Shown piece after piece: positions 34,705-42,644 of a DNA stretch of 64,000 nt. Source of the DNA: Bacteroidaceae bacterium (GTDB taxonomy: Bacteria; Bacteroidota; Bacteroidia; Bacteroidales; Bacteroidaceae); contig JAFSRW010000004.1 in assembly GCA_017445925.1 (NCBI GenBank), forward strand, positions 29,387 to 93,386, written 5' to 3'. The notes beneath the pieces are model-generated. The model saw nothing but the letters and a program-made list of their open reading frames with translations. It was not told the origin of the DNA and made no database searches. Made by a program: the position numbers and the translations under genes. The first letter of the stretch is position 1, and each line of letters opens with the position of its first letter.

Positions 34705-37700
34705 ATGAAACTCCGTTTCCTACTCATAGCAAGCCTGATTCCCACTCTTAGCGCAGTGGCTCAGATAGAGGAATATACTTTACCTGATGGTAAGGTGATA
34801 AAGATAGACCGCAGTGTCTTTCCTGACTTGAAATACGATGTAACCCCAAGGCCCCAGCCTGCCGATTATGTGGCTCGTCGTAAGGCAAGGAGGGGTAAGT
34901 CCCAACTGCCTCCGTTTGTCTATAACGGACAGGATAAGTATTTCCCTCCCATCTTCAATCAGGATGGCGGCTCCTGTGGCTCTGCTGCGGGAGTAGGTTA
35001 TCAGTTTACGCACGAGATAAACAGTTATCGCGATGCGGATGCTTCCCTACCTGAGAACCAGTATCCCTCGCATTTCACCTGGCTGATGGCTTACCAGACC
35101 AGTTCAACAGAGGGAATGGCTAAGGGAAACGGAATCCCCAATGTGCCAACATACGGGGGAAGAACCTACAGCAGACTTTTTGGCCCGCAGACACATGATG
35201 ACCCCGACTATGGTTGGATGCAGGGTTACGACAAGTGGTATAGCGCCATGTGGAACAGGTCGGCGTATGACTTTTCCATGGCCCCCACCAACACGCCAGA
35301 GGGCAGACAGGAACTCAAGGAATGGCTCTATAACCATAGTGGCGATGACACCATGCACGGAGGTGGTGTGGCAGGCATTGGCGTAGCTGCATACGGAACT
35401 TGGGCAGCTATCCCTAACTCAGCCGCCAATAAGGCTGCTGGGGTTGTGGGTATGAAGTACGTTAAGGCATGGGGCGAAACCTTTAACCATGCACTTACCG
35501 TCTGCGGTTATGACGATCGTATAGAGTTCGACTTGGATGGCGACGGCAAGATAGGCGAGGTGGACGAGGATGAGGTAGGAGCCTGGATTATCGCCAACTC
35601 GTGGGGTGACGGATGGGAGAACAAGGGCTTCATCTATTGTCCCTATAAATACTCCTATGCGGTAGGAACAGATAGCTGGACCTGGACTCCAGGAGCCTTT
35701 GTTATCCGAGAGGATTATCGTCCGCTGCGTACCATTAAGTTGCTGATGGATTACACGCGTCGTAGTGAGTTGTTGCTCACTGCTGGTGTGGCTGAGAACT
35801 TGAATGCCACCAAGCCGGAAAAGACCATTCCTTTTGAACATTTCCGCTATGCTGGCAATACCTTAGGAGCCAGCCCTGCTCCAGAGGTTCCTATGCTGGG
35901 TCGTTGGACAGATGGTATACACGATGAACCTATGGAGTTTGGCTACGATCTTACAGACCTGACCTTCTCCGTGGACCGTACCAAGCCTCTCAAATATTTC
36001 TTCATTGTCAAGCCCAAGACGGACGCTATAGGAACCGGACATATTTATAATGCTTCCATTATCAATTATGAAGTAGAGAATGATGGCGTGGAAATACCCT
36101 TCGACCAACAGAATGTTGAAATCAAGAATAAGGGCAGGGAAACAGTCATCAGTGTCATTGTGCCAGGTGAACAGCTTTATCCTCCCACTAATCTTAGTGT
36201 GGAAGACGGGGTGCTGGTTTGGGAGGCCCCACAGGCTTCCAGTCTTACCCTTACAGGTTATCATGTTTATGAGGGAGAAATACTCGTGGCTCAGCTGCCA
36301 GCTGAGAAGACCTTCTATACCCCCGCTGATGGGGCAACAGGCCCCTTTACCGTAAGAGCAGTATATCAGGCTGGTCAGTACGGACAGGAGTCAGCATCAT
36401 CTAATACCGTTCTTTTACAGACTCCACAGTTGGGTGCCAATCAGATTGTCGAACTAACTGAGAGTGGAATCACCATCCCCAATGCCATCTCAGAGATGCT
36501 GGGAAAGGCTACCATTGAGTTCTGGATGCGCAACGATAAGAATGTCAACTATTCCCATCAGGTAGGTCCGGGTTGGGGCAAGTTCCTCTTCCACAACAAC
36601 AGCAACGGAAGCCTTTCCGTAGGGTGGGAGAGTAACAGCACCGACCGTCTGAATGTCTCCAACATTTTCACCACTACTAAGAAGTGGAACCACATAGCCA
36701 TTGTCATAAACGGTAGTACGCTTTCGGTATTTGTCAATGGTACCAAGAAAGGCACCATCACTTCTAAGACTTATTCGGGACTGACCGCCTTTGGCGATCT
36801 TCGGTTTGGTCATACTGATACCAATAACTGGTGGTTGGGTGGTCTGGATGAGATTAGGGTCTGGAAGACAGCCCGTACGCAGACCGAGATCAGGAATAAT
36901 ATGCGTGTTCGTATAGCGGCTCCAGCTTTACAGCCCGATTTGTTGGTTTATCTGCCTATGGAGACTATCGAGGTGGACGGAAAGACCCTGCTACGCGAAT
37001 GCGTAAGCGGAAAGCATGCCACCTTCCATGTAGGTACCCATGAGGTCGTGGAGTCCGAAGCTCCCTTCACAGGTTCAGCACCTACTCCCACCCTCACCAT
37101 TGTAGAGGAAGAAACCACCCACTTGGCAGGCATCCCCTTCCAGCTTACAGCTCAAACCACCCTTAATGCCATCAAATGGGAATGGAAAGTCGAGACCCCC
37201 TCTAACTCCCCCTCTATGGGGAGAACAATAGGTCAACTGTCAACTGTCAACTGTCAACTGGTAACACTGAATTTCCCGGAACCCGGAAAATACAATGTTA
37301 CCTGCACTGCTACCTATGCAGATGGAAGCGAACTGACAGAAAGCAAAGAAGTGACAGTGCTTCAGGGAGAAAGCCCTGTGGCAGCCTTTGAGATCCTCAA
37401 TGATACACTTCCCGCTGGCGACAGGTTCAGCTTTATCAACAAGTCGGAGGGTACGGGTTGTACCTATCAGTGGAGCATGCCTGGAGCTGAGGTAGAGCAG
37501 TTGGGAGGTACCAATGCTACAGCCCTGTATCCCACCGTAGGAACCTTCCAGGTAACTCTTACGGCTACCAACCCATACGGCTCTAACAGTGTGACCAAGC
37601 AGGTAATGGTGCGTGAGTCGGCTCCTGCAGCACGCTTTGACATCTCTCAGACAGCCATCATGCTGGGCGAGGGAGTCCAGCTTACCGATGAGAGTCGTTA

Positions 37701-39240
37701 TAGTCCCCTCTCCTGGCAATGGGAGTTGAGTAATGGCTGCCGTTCCTTGACTATCAGTGAACAGTCTCCTTACGTGGTTCCTACCGCTCCTGGCGTTTAT
37801 GATGTCAGTCTGCATGTCACCAACCAGTTGGGTGAGAATACCCTTTCTATGGGTCGCTATTTGATTGTCAGCAATGATGATGCCAAATCTTGTCTCAACT
37901 TCACCGGTGAAGAGCAATTGCTGGTTTCTAGTCCGTTTACCGAGGAGCAGAAGGCACTTACCCTTGATTGGTGGATGCGTCCGCAGCAATATCAGGGCAG
38001 TGTGAGTCTTGCTTCTGCGCAGGGCAGTTTCTCAACCACCGTTGATAGTAAGGGTGTACTTTCTGTCAAGTTAGGCAGTAGGACCGTGCCTTCCGATGAT
38101 GGCTTTATCCTGACAAATGAGTGGCATCACTATGCTGTTACTTACAGCTCAGGAACGGTTAAGTTTTACCGCGATGGTTTGCTCTTCAGCAGTCCTACCA
38201 CCAAGTTGGCTACCCGTATGCCTGTATTGGGTACTATCACTATGGGAGCAGATGGCTTTAAGGGACAGTTAGACGAGGTTCGCTTGTGGGGCTCAGCCCT
38301 TACAGCGGATAAGGTTAAGGCATACAGCAACCAGCATATCAGTGATGTACAGACTGCCCAGTCAGAGGATAATCTGTTGCTGTATTATGATTTCAACCAG
38401 AATGGTGGGGATGTCTTAGACCGTACCTCCAATGCCTGCAATGCGCAGCGTATAGGCTTTGGACCTGATGGTGATGCATGGAACTCTGCTTTGGGAGTCT
38501 TCACCCTTGATACGGAAGCCCTGATGCACGGTGATATTTCATCCCAATACCTTACAAATTATAAGAATCCGTTCATCACAGGCTCAGGAACGGTCAATAG
38601 CAACAATAGCAGTCGTTTCCTGAAGCTGGCCATGCGCACAGCTCGTTCTAAGTGGCAGGATGCCAATGCTATCGTCAAGAATGGAATCACCACGGGAGCA
38701 CATATTGATACCAGCCACCACAGTGATATCCAGTTCGAGACACAATGGAGTGGTTTTGCCACACCGTTATTGGATTATCGCCTATGGCAGGCAGTAACCC
38801 TTCCGGCAGGTCGTTATACTTTCAGTATCACGCATGGAGATGTGGATGACATGCAGACAAGCCGTCTGGTAGTATGCGAGGGTAGCAAGATGATAAGCGA
38901 TGCAGAGTGCGAGGAGAAAGCCCTTGCATGGGCAAAACTTGTCGATGGAATCGTTAATTTTACGCTTTCTGAAGAGACTGAAGTGTCTTTGGGAATCATT
39001 GTTAATCTTACTGGTCAGTCCAGTTTTGGTATCAATGCCTTCAAGTTGGAGGGTGTCACCATAGAGCCTCTCACTCCCTCAGATCCCACCGGCATTAACG
39101 CTCCAAAAGAGAACAATGTTCAATGTTCAATGTTCAATGTTCAATCAAACAAGGGAGTCTACGATCTCTCAGGCCGCAAGGTCAGTTCACAATTGAAGAA
39201 GGGTGTTTACATCCAGAACGGCAAGAAAGTGCTATATTAG
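34705..39240 (+). CDS. Large secreted papain-like (C1) protease with LamG and PKD domains
   Basis: 1511 residues; signal peptide ends near AVA/QIE (residue 19-20). Catalytic domain about 70-325: Gln86 (oxyanion hole), Cys91 in GGSCGSA, His262 in FNHALTVCGY, Asn298 in IIANSWGDGW; a DLDGDGKIGE EF-hand-like calcium loop sits between His and Asn. Then fibronectin-like sequence, a LamG domain about 590-745, two PKD-like domains about 855-1055, a second LamG about 1070-1215, a DUF5013-like domain about 1280-1455, and a tail (GVYDLSGRK ... GVYIQNGKKVLY) like a type IX secretion signal. Probably a cell-surface or secreted protease. Two 7-bp arrays interrupt the coding sequence. Confidence 0.85.
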   Translation: MKLRFLLIASLIPTLSAVAQIEEYTLPDGKVIKIDRSVFPDLKYDVTPRPQPADYVARRKARRGKSQLPPFVYNGQDKYFPPIFNQDGGSCGSAAGVGYQFTHEINSYRDADASLPENQYPSHFTWLMAYQTSSTEGMAKGNGIPNVPTYGGRTYSRLFGPQTHDDPDYGWMQGYDKWYSAMWNRSAYDFSMAPTNTPEGRQELKEWLYNHSGDDTMHGGGVAGIGVAAYGTWAAIPNSAANKAAGVVGMKYVKAWGETFNHALTVCGYDDRIEFDLDGDGKIGEVDEDEVGAWIIANSWGDGWENKGFIYCPYKYSYAVGTDSWTWTPGAFVIREDYRPLRTIKLLMDYTRRSELLLTAGVAENLNATKPEKTIPFEHFRYAGNTLGASPAPEVPMLGRWTDGIHDEPMEFGYDLTDLTFSVDRTKPLKYFFIVKPKTDAIGTGHIYNASIINYEVENDGVEIPFDQQNVEIKNKGRETVISVIVPGEQLYPPTNLSVEDGVLVWEAPQASSLTLTGYHVYEGEILVAQLPAEKTFYTPADGATGPFTVRAVYQAGQYGQESASSNTVLLQTPQLGANQIVELTESGITIPNAISEMLGKATIEFWMRNDKNVNYSHQVGPGWGKFLFHNNSNGSLSVGWESNSTDRLNVSNIFTTTKKWNHIAIVINGSTLSVFVNGTKKGTITSKTYSGLTAFGDLRFGHTDTNNWWLGGLDEIRVWKTARTQTEIRNNMRVRIAAPALQPDLLVYLPMETIEVDGKTLLRECVSGKHATFHVGTHEVVESEAPFTGSAPTPTLTIVEEETTHLAGIPFQLTAQTTLNAIKWEWKVETPSNSPSMGRTIGQLSTVNCQLVTLNFPEPGKYNVTCTATYADGSELTESKEVTVLQGESPVAAFEILNDTLPAGDRFSFINKSEGTGCTYQWSMPGAEVEQLGGTNATALYPTVGTFQVTLTATNPYGSNSVTKQVMVRESAPAARFDISQTAIMLGEGVQLTDESRYSPLSWQWELSNGCRSLTISEQSPYVVPTAPGVYDVSLHVTNQLGENTLSMGRYLIVSNDDAKSCLNFTGEEQLLVSSPFTEEQKALTLDWWMRPQQYQGSVSLASAQGSFSTTVDSKGVLSVKLGSRTVPSDDGFILTNEWHHYAVTYSSGTVKFYRDGLLFSSPTTKLATRMPVLGTITMGADGFKGQLDEVRLWGSALTADKVKAYSNQHISDVQTAQSEDNLLLYYDFNQNGGDVLDRTSNACNAQRIGFGPDGDAWNSALGVFTLDTEALMHGDISSQYLTNYKNPFITGSGTVNSNNSSRFLKLAMRTARSKWQDANAIVKNGITTGAHIDTSHHSDIQFETQWSGFATPLLDYRLWQAVTLPAGRYTFSITHGDVDDMQTSRLVVCEGSKMISDAECEEKALAWAKLVDGIVNFTLSEETEVSLGIIVNLTGQSSFGINAFKLEGVTIEPLTPSDPTGINAPKENNVQCSMFNVQSNKGVYDLSGRKVSSQLKKGVYIQNGKKVLY
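37195..37260 (+). repeat. Composite G/C palindrome plus 7-bp array inside the protease gene
   Basis: CTCCCC (37206-37211) and GGGGAG (37218-37223), then four units of TCAACTG at 37231-37260. Together 66 bp (22 codons), in frame, encoding a low-complexity linker (TPSNSPSMGRTIGQLSTVNC) before the first PKD-like domain. Looks like an insertion. Confidence 0.8.
39114..39145 (+). repeat. 7-bp array before the protease sorting-like tail
   Basis: About 4.5 units of TGTTCAA between the DUF5013-like domain and the tail; encodes NVQCSMFNVQ. A change of one or two units would remove the native tail. Confidence 0.9.
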
Positions 39241-39302
39241 TTTTCAACTCTTTATCCTCCTATGCCGCTACGCGCCAAGAGATCTCTCAGATCTTACAGA
39301 TA

Positions 39303-39437
39303 GGAAGACTTAGGATGGCATGAACCTTACGGTTCTATCAAGCACTATTGGATGTATACTTATGTAAGCAAGCTTTCAAAGTATACATCCAATCGCACTT
39401 GCCCACTACGTGGTTATGCCATCCCAAGCCTTTGAAT
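39303..39437. repeat. Long imperfect palindrome left of the GxxExxY gene
   Basis: Inner arms 39347-39361 and 39379-39393 are a perfect 15-bp inverted repeat around 17 bases; outer arms carry GGATGGCAT (39313-39321) and ATGCCATCC (39416-39424) with partial pairing between. Could be a MITE-like element, a structured RNA or the terminator of the protease gene (no T-run seen). Confidence 0.65.
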
Positions 39438-39452
39438 ATCTTTTATAGATGA

Positions 39453-39824
39453 TTAAATATCCACACGATATATTCCATTTTTCATGTCATATTCTCCAAA
39501 ATTAACTAGAAGTCCTACGTGTTTATTTAATAGTCGGAGGTATGTTCTAAGCTGCTTATAGAAAATCGGTTTTATCTCTTCCACTGATTTGAGCTCTATT
39601 ATAATCTGGTCTTCTACTAGCAAATCCAACCTATAGTCGCTATTTAGCGTTATTCCTTTATAAATAATGGGAATCTGTTTTTGACGTTCAAATCTAAGCC
39701 CTTTTTGTTGCAGTTCATAGCACAGAGCTTCTTCGTAAATTGATTCCAATAAACCTGGTCCAAGAATATTATAAACGTCCCATACCGCTCTGCGTATTTG
39801 ATATGTCAAGTCTTTCTCTGTCAT
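39453..39824 (-). CDS. GxxExxY-family protein (PDDEXK-like)
   Basis: 123 residues. The family motif is visible in GPGLLESIYEEAL (22-34). A PD-(D/E)xK nuclease-like core follows: DYRLDLLVEDQIIIELKSV, then a helix with KQLRTYLRLL and VGLLVNFGE. Common in Bacteroidetes, often in several copies, biological role unknown. Cytoplasmic, no signal peptide. It stands alone, A-T rich, with a long imperfect palindrome on each side, which suggests a small mobile cassette rather than a housekeeping gene. Confidence 0.85.
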   Translation of the reverse strand: MTEKDLTYQIRRAVWDVYNILGPGLLESIYEEALCYELQQKGLRFERQKQIPIIYKGITLNSDYRLDLLVEDQIIIELKSVEEIKPIFYKQLRTYLRLLNKHVGLLVNFGEYDMKNGIYRVDI

Positions 39825-39909
39825 AACAATGTTTTACTGGTTCCATAAATAAAACGAATAAGTTCAGATTATATTGTGCAATATTTGGCTATTATCTGAA
39901 AAAATCCTG

Positions 39910-40057
39910 AAATGTTTTTAAGTGGTGGTGAGTTACAATAAGTAACGGGTGATGTGTTTCTGGCTTGGACGTTAAGAGCTCGTTCTTATAAGTACAAGTA
40001 TGAAACATATCGCCTGAAGGTTTACGTAGTAAGCCTGTCCGCCACTTAAAAGCATTT
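39910..40057. repeat. Long imperfect palindrome right of the GxxExxY gene
   Basis: Outer arms 39910-39925 and 40042-40057 match at 15 of 16 bases (the odd pair is G-T); inner parts such as GATGTGTTTC and GAAACATATC pair imperfectly around a centre near 39985. No gene inside. The rest of 39825-40195 shows nothing else recognisable. Confidence 0.65.
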
Positions 40058-40195
40058 GAATCTGTGGGATCTGTGAGATTTCTTGCCGCATCGCGGCATA
40101 GGAGATGAGATATTTTTCTCTCTTATTGCTTTTTTTTATATTTACAAGGGAATCAAGGTAAATGTTGGTATTCTTGTTATTTTAACCTGTAAAAT

Positions 40196-40226
40196 TTGTT
40201 TATAAGGAATTTAATCTCTACTTTTG
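40196..40226 (+). promoter_or_regulatory. Promoter of the exopolysaccharide operon
   Basis: TTG at 40196-40198, 20-nt spacer, TACTTTTG at 40219-40226. It leaves a 5' leader of about 260 nt before the antiterminator gene at 40491. No invertible-promoter inverted repeats were seen around it. Confidence 0.75.
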
Positions 40227-40227
40227 C

Positions 40228-40345
40228 ATGGGAAATAGTAATTGCATGACTGCGCCCTTTAAAAAAGGGCGCCCTGAATATGCAATGGCTATTATGTAAA
40301 AGACAGGAGAATCCAGTCGCCGTACTGAAGGTCTATTTTATAGAC
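40228..40345 (+). promoter_or_regulatory. Structured leader of the exopolysaccharide operon
   Basis: A 9-bp perfect hairpin (40252-40260 with 40264-40272, loop AAA) lies inside a larger stem (40241-40247 with 40280-40286). A second 6-bp hairpin is at 40331-40345. The first hairpin overlaps a short ORF, ATG 40228 or 40246 to TAA 40299 (17 residues from 40246: MTAPFKKGRPEYAMAIM). There is no T-run after the hairpin, so it is not a standard terminator; it may be a pause or loading site for the NusG-like protein encoded next. The remainder to 40490 shows no other feature. Confidence 0.5.
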
Positions 40346-40490
40346 TCACAAGGGATTACGCAATGGCTGGGTTAACCAATGGGAGATAATAATCGTTCTC
40401 TTTGGCGTGCTGGAGGGGACAAGGAGAGGTTGTAACTTCGAGTGAAACGCCAATTTCCTATGTAGCGTTAGCTCCTTTAAAAGTTGAATT

Positions 40491-41636
40491 ATGGAAAATG
40501 AAAAGCGGTGGTGCATCTTGCGCCATTCCGACTCTGACTTGATAGGAGAGATATTCAGTGGTAAGCGGAAAGTGTTCAATGCCTCTGAGGCAGATGTGCA
40601 TCCCTTGCCGCCATTCGAGTATTTCATCCCCTTTGCCGATCTTAGGCAGAAGCCCGTCGATAGACGTTCGGATTCTGATGATGAGTATAAATCCTACGAT
40701 GCGGTATTGGATGACAGGGCTCTCCGTAACGACCTCCACCACTTTATCTTCATCTGCGCCACTAAGGAGCAGGTACTTTCCATTCTGGATGCCCCATGGA
40801 TTAAGATGCTCCAGAATCGGCTCTATGCGTATCGCGACGAGAAGGGCGTACCCTTTGAAATCAGCAATTCTGATTTGGAGCGTTTCAAGACCATTCTCAA
40901 ACGATTTGATTTCCAAATTATCAATGGTGATCCTTCCGAGGATGTGCAGACTGGTGACGAGGTTGTTGTTACCAGTGGCCCCATGGCTGGAAGCGAGGGA
41001 AAGGTGAAAGAGATTCACGAGTGGGACGGACAGATTCTGCTTACCATAGAACTGCCCATGTTCATGAACAGAATGCGTATAGCTGTTCCCGGTATCAATA
41101 TTGCCGATGTCCGGCTCAAGGGCGAGAAGGCACAGCAGTTATTGCAGGACCCAGTAATTGGCCGGTTCGAGGATGAGCTCATTGAGCTGCTTTGTCATTT
41201 GCATGGCAAGAAAGGCTCCCGCCAGTTGAATCAGGAGGACCAGAAGCAGCTTCGCTTCCTTTACCAGTATTCCGATATTGTCTTTGAGGACAATCCCGTT
41301 GATCAGGCCAAGTTTGCCGCCCTCATGCTCATCTGTGTCTATCTGATGAACGACAAAGAAGAAGTGACACGTCGCACCAAAGAAGTCGAACAGTTGCTCT
41401 TTTTCCAAGAGCCAAGAGTTCAAGAAGTTCAAGGGTTCAAGGGCGCAACCTCAATGTTCAATGTTCAATGTTCAATGGTTCACGATGAACTAAGCTGTTA
41501 CTTAGTTACATCGCTCTTCATCGTAAAGCACGAGGTGCAGCTTCGCCAACAAGCCAAGGCTTGGTGCCAGAGTTATCCTGATTGTCCGTTGGTTATCCGT
41601 CGTTTCCTGTCTATAGCCAAGCAAATACGTTGCTAA
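40491..41636 (+). CDS. NusG/RfaH-like antiterminator (UpxY-like) with long C-terminal extension
   Basis: 381 residues. Residues 1-150 fit a NusG N-terminal domain (starts RWCILRHSDSD, contains DLHHFIFICATKEQV and YAYRDEKGVPFEI), and 154-185 a KOW motif (GDEVVVTSGPMAGSEGKV). UpxY proteins of Bacteroides capsule operons, which prevent early termination in their own operon, have about the same first part but are only about 170 residues. The extra 190 residues are helical and unrecognised, and are interrupted near residue 322 by a 7-bp array. First gene after the leader and before the polysaccharide genes, so it most likely controls this operon. Confidence 0.8.
   Translation: MENEKRWCILRHSDSDLIGEIFSGKRKVFNASEADVHPLPPFEYFIPFADLRQKPVDRRSDSDDEYKSYDAVLDDRALRNDLHHFIFICATKEQVLSILDAPWIKMLQNRLYAYRDEKGVPFEISNSDLERFKTILKRFDFQIINGDPSEDVQTGDEVVVTSGPMAGSEGKVKEIHEWDGQILLTIELPMFMNRMRIAVPGINIADVRLKGEKAQQLLQDPVIGRFEDELIELLCHLHGKKGSRQLNQEDQKQLRFLYQYSDIVFEDNPVDQAKFAALMLICVYLMNDKEEVTRRTKEVEQLLFFQEPRVQEVQGFKGATSMFNVQCSMVHDELSCYLVTSLFIVKHEVQLRQQAKAWCQSYPDCPLVIRRFLSIAKQIRC
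41451..41477 (+). repeat. 7-bp array inside the antiterminator gene
   Basis: Almost four units of TTCAATG, preceded by a degenerate GTTCAAG run at about 41416-41441. Frame continues through. Removing one unit leads to a TAA within about 13 codons. Confidence 0.9.
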
Positions 41637-41696
41637 TTGACCTTACTGATACCATATTTTGTTGTAATTTTTATTTATTAACAATTAAAGCGAAAT

Positions 41697-42560
41697 ATGA
41701 GTATGAAAAAGAAAACAATGATTATTTGTGGTCTTTTGGCCACATTGTTCACAAGTTGTGAATCTCCCGTTATCACAGATGACGGGGGCGATGAAGACCC
41801 TCAGGGCAACCTGAAGGTTAGTATTTACCAGATAGAGCAGACTCCCTTTTCTGCTCTTACGCGTGCAGAATCAGGTATCGTCTGCTCTCGATTGAATTTT
41901 GCCGTTTATGATGAAGGAGGGGCGCGCGTAAAGCAAGTCAACCAACTATCTACCGAGACCAATTTCGGTACAGCCTCTTTTCAATTGCCTGAGGGCGACT
42001 ATCAGCTGGTTGTTGTTGGGCATAGTAGCAATGGCAATCCTACAATGACTGATTTGAAGAAGATAACATTCTCAAACAAATTAGGATTTACAGATACCTT
42101 TCTCTATAGTAAGAAGATCACGGTTACGGACGAGCCGAATGATCTGAAAGTAGAGCTTAAGCGTATTGTGTCATTGTGTCGGTTTGTTATAACAGACGAT
42201 TATCCTGATGATTTGGCAAGGATGCGGTTCTATTACACAGGTGGTAGTGGCGCATTTGACGCATCAACGGGCTTTGGTAGTGTCGCCAGCAAACAAGAGG
42301 TGTTTTTCGATATTGATCCAGATCAAAAGCGATATGACTTATACACTTTTTTGCACGATACAGAAGGAACTATCCACCTGACGGTAACAGCATTGGATAG
42401 CGGTGATAATGTGATATGCGAGCGCCCGTTCGATATCCCCATGATACAAAACCAGATAACATGGCTGACCGGAGCATTTTTCACCGGAGGTGCAGGCTCC
42501 ACTGGTGTCACCATCACTATCAATGCCGATTGGGCAGATGAATCCCATATCTCCTTCTAG
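41697..42560 (+). CDS. Fimbrillin-like lipoprotein (FimB/Mfa2 type)
   Basis: 287 residues (ATG at 41697, or 41703). Lipobox ends LFTSC. The pattern SRLNFAVYDEGGARVKQVNQ ... FQLPEGDYQLVVVGHSS ... LKVELKRIVSLCRFVI is the two-domain transthyretin-like fold of FimB/Mfa2 and related Bacteroidetes fimbrial subunits. An ALTRAES sequence follows the start of the mature part, similar to the Arg-cleavage sites of fimbrillins. Surface lipoprotein. Unusual place: between an antiterminator and the export gene of a polysaccharide operon, so it may take part in surface anchoring of the polysaccharide or of a fimbria made together with it. Confidence 0.65.
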   Translation: MSMKKKTMIICGLLATLFTSCESPVITDDGGDEDPQGNLKVSIYQIEQTPFSALTRAESGIVCSRLNFAVYDEGGARVKQVNQLSTETNFGTASFQLPEGDYQLVVVGHSSNGNPTMTDLKKITFSNKLGFTDTFLYSKKITVTDEPNDLKVELKRIVSLCRFVITDDYPDDLARMRFYYTGGSGAFDASTGFGSVASKQEVFFDIDPDQKRYDLYTFLHDTEGTIHLTVTALDSGDNVICERPFDIPMIQNQITWLTGAFFTGGAGSTGVTITINADWADESHISF

Positions 42561-42644
42561 CTTTGGGCATTGGCTCATAAGCCCTATAAGACTCATAAGT
42601 CCCATAAACCAATAAACCAATAAACAAAAGTTTAAGTTAAAAAG

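Noticed and set aside
37240-37989. 249-codon minus-strand frame
   Set aside because: Shadow inside the protease gene; begins at the 7-bp array, where the minus strand happens to be open.
39453-39824. Restriction-modification component
   Set aside because: PDDEXK-like core but no methylase or specificity gene; the GxxExxY signature explains it better.
40196-40226. Invertible capsule promoter
   Set aside because: No inverted repeats around the promoter and no site-specific recombinase gene in the window.
40252-40272. Rho-independent terminator in the leader
   Set aside because: Good stem, but no T-run after it; reported as a leader structure instead.
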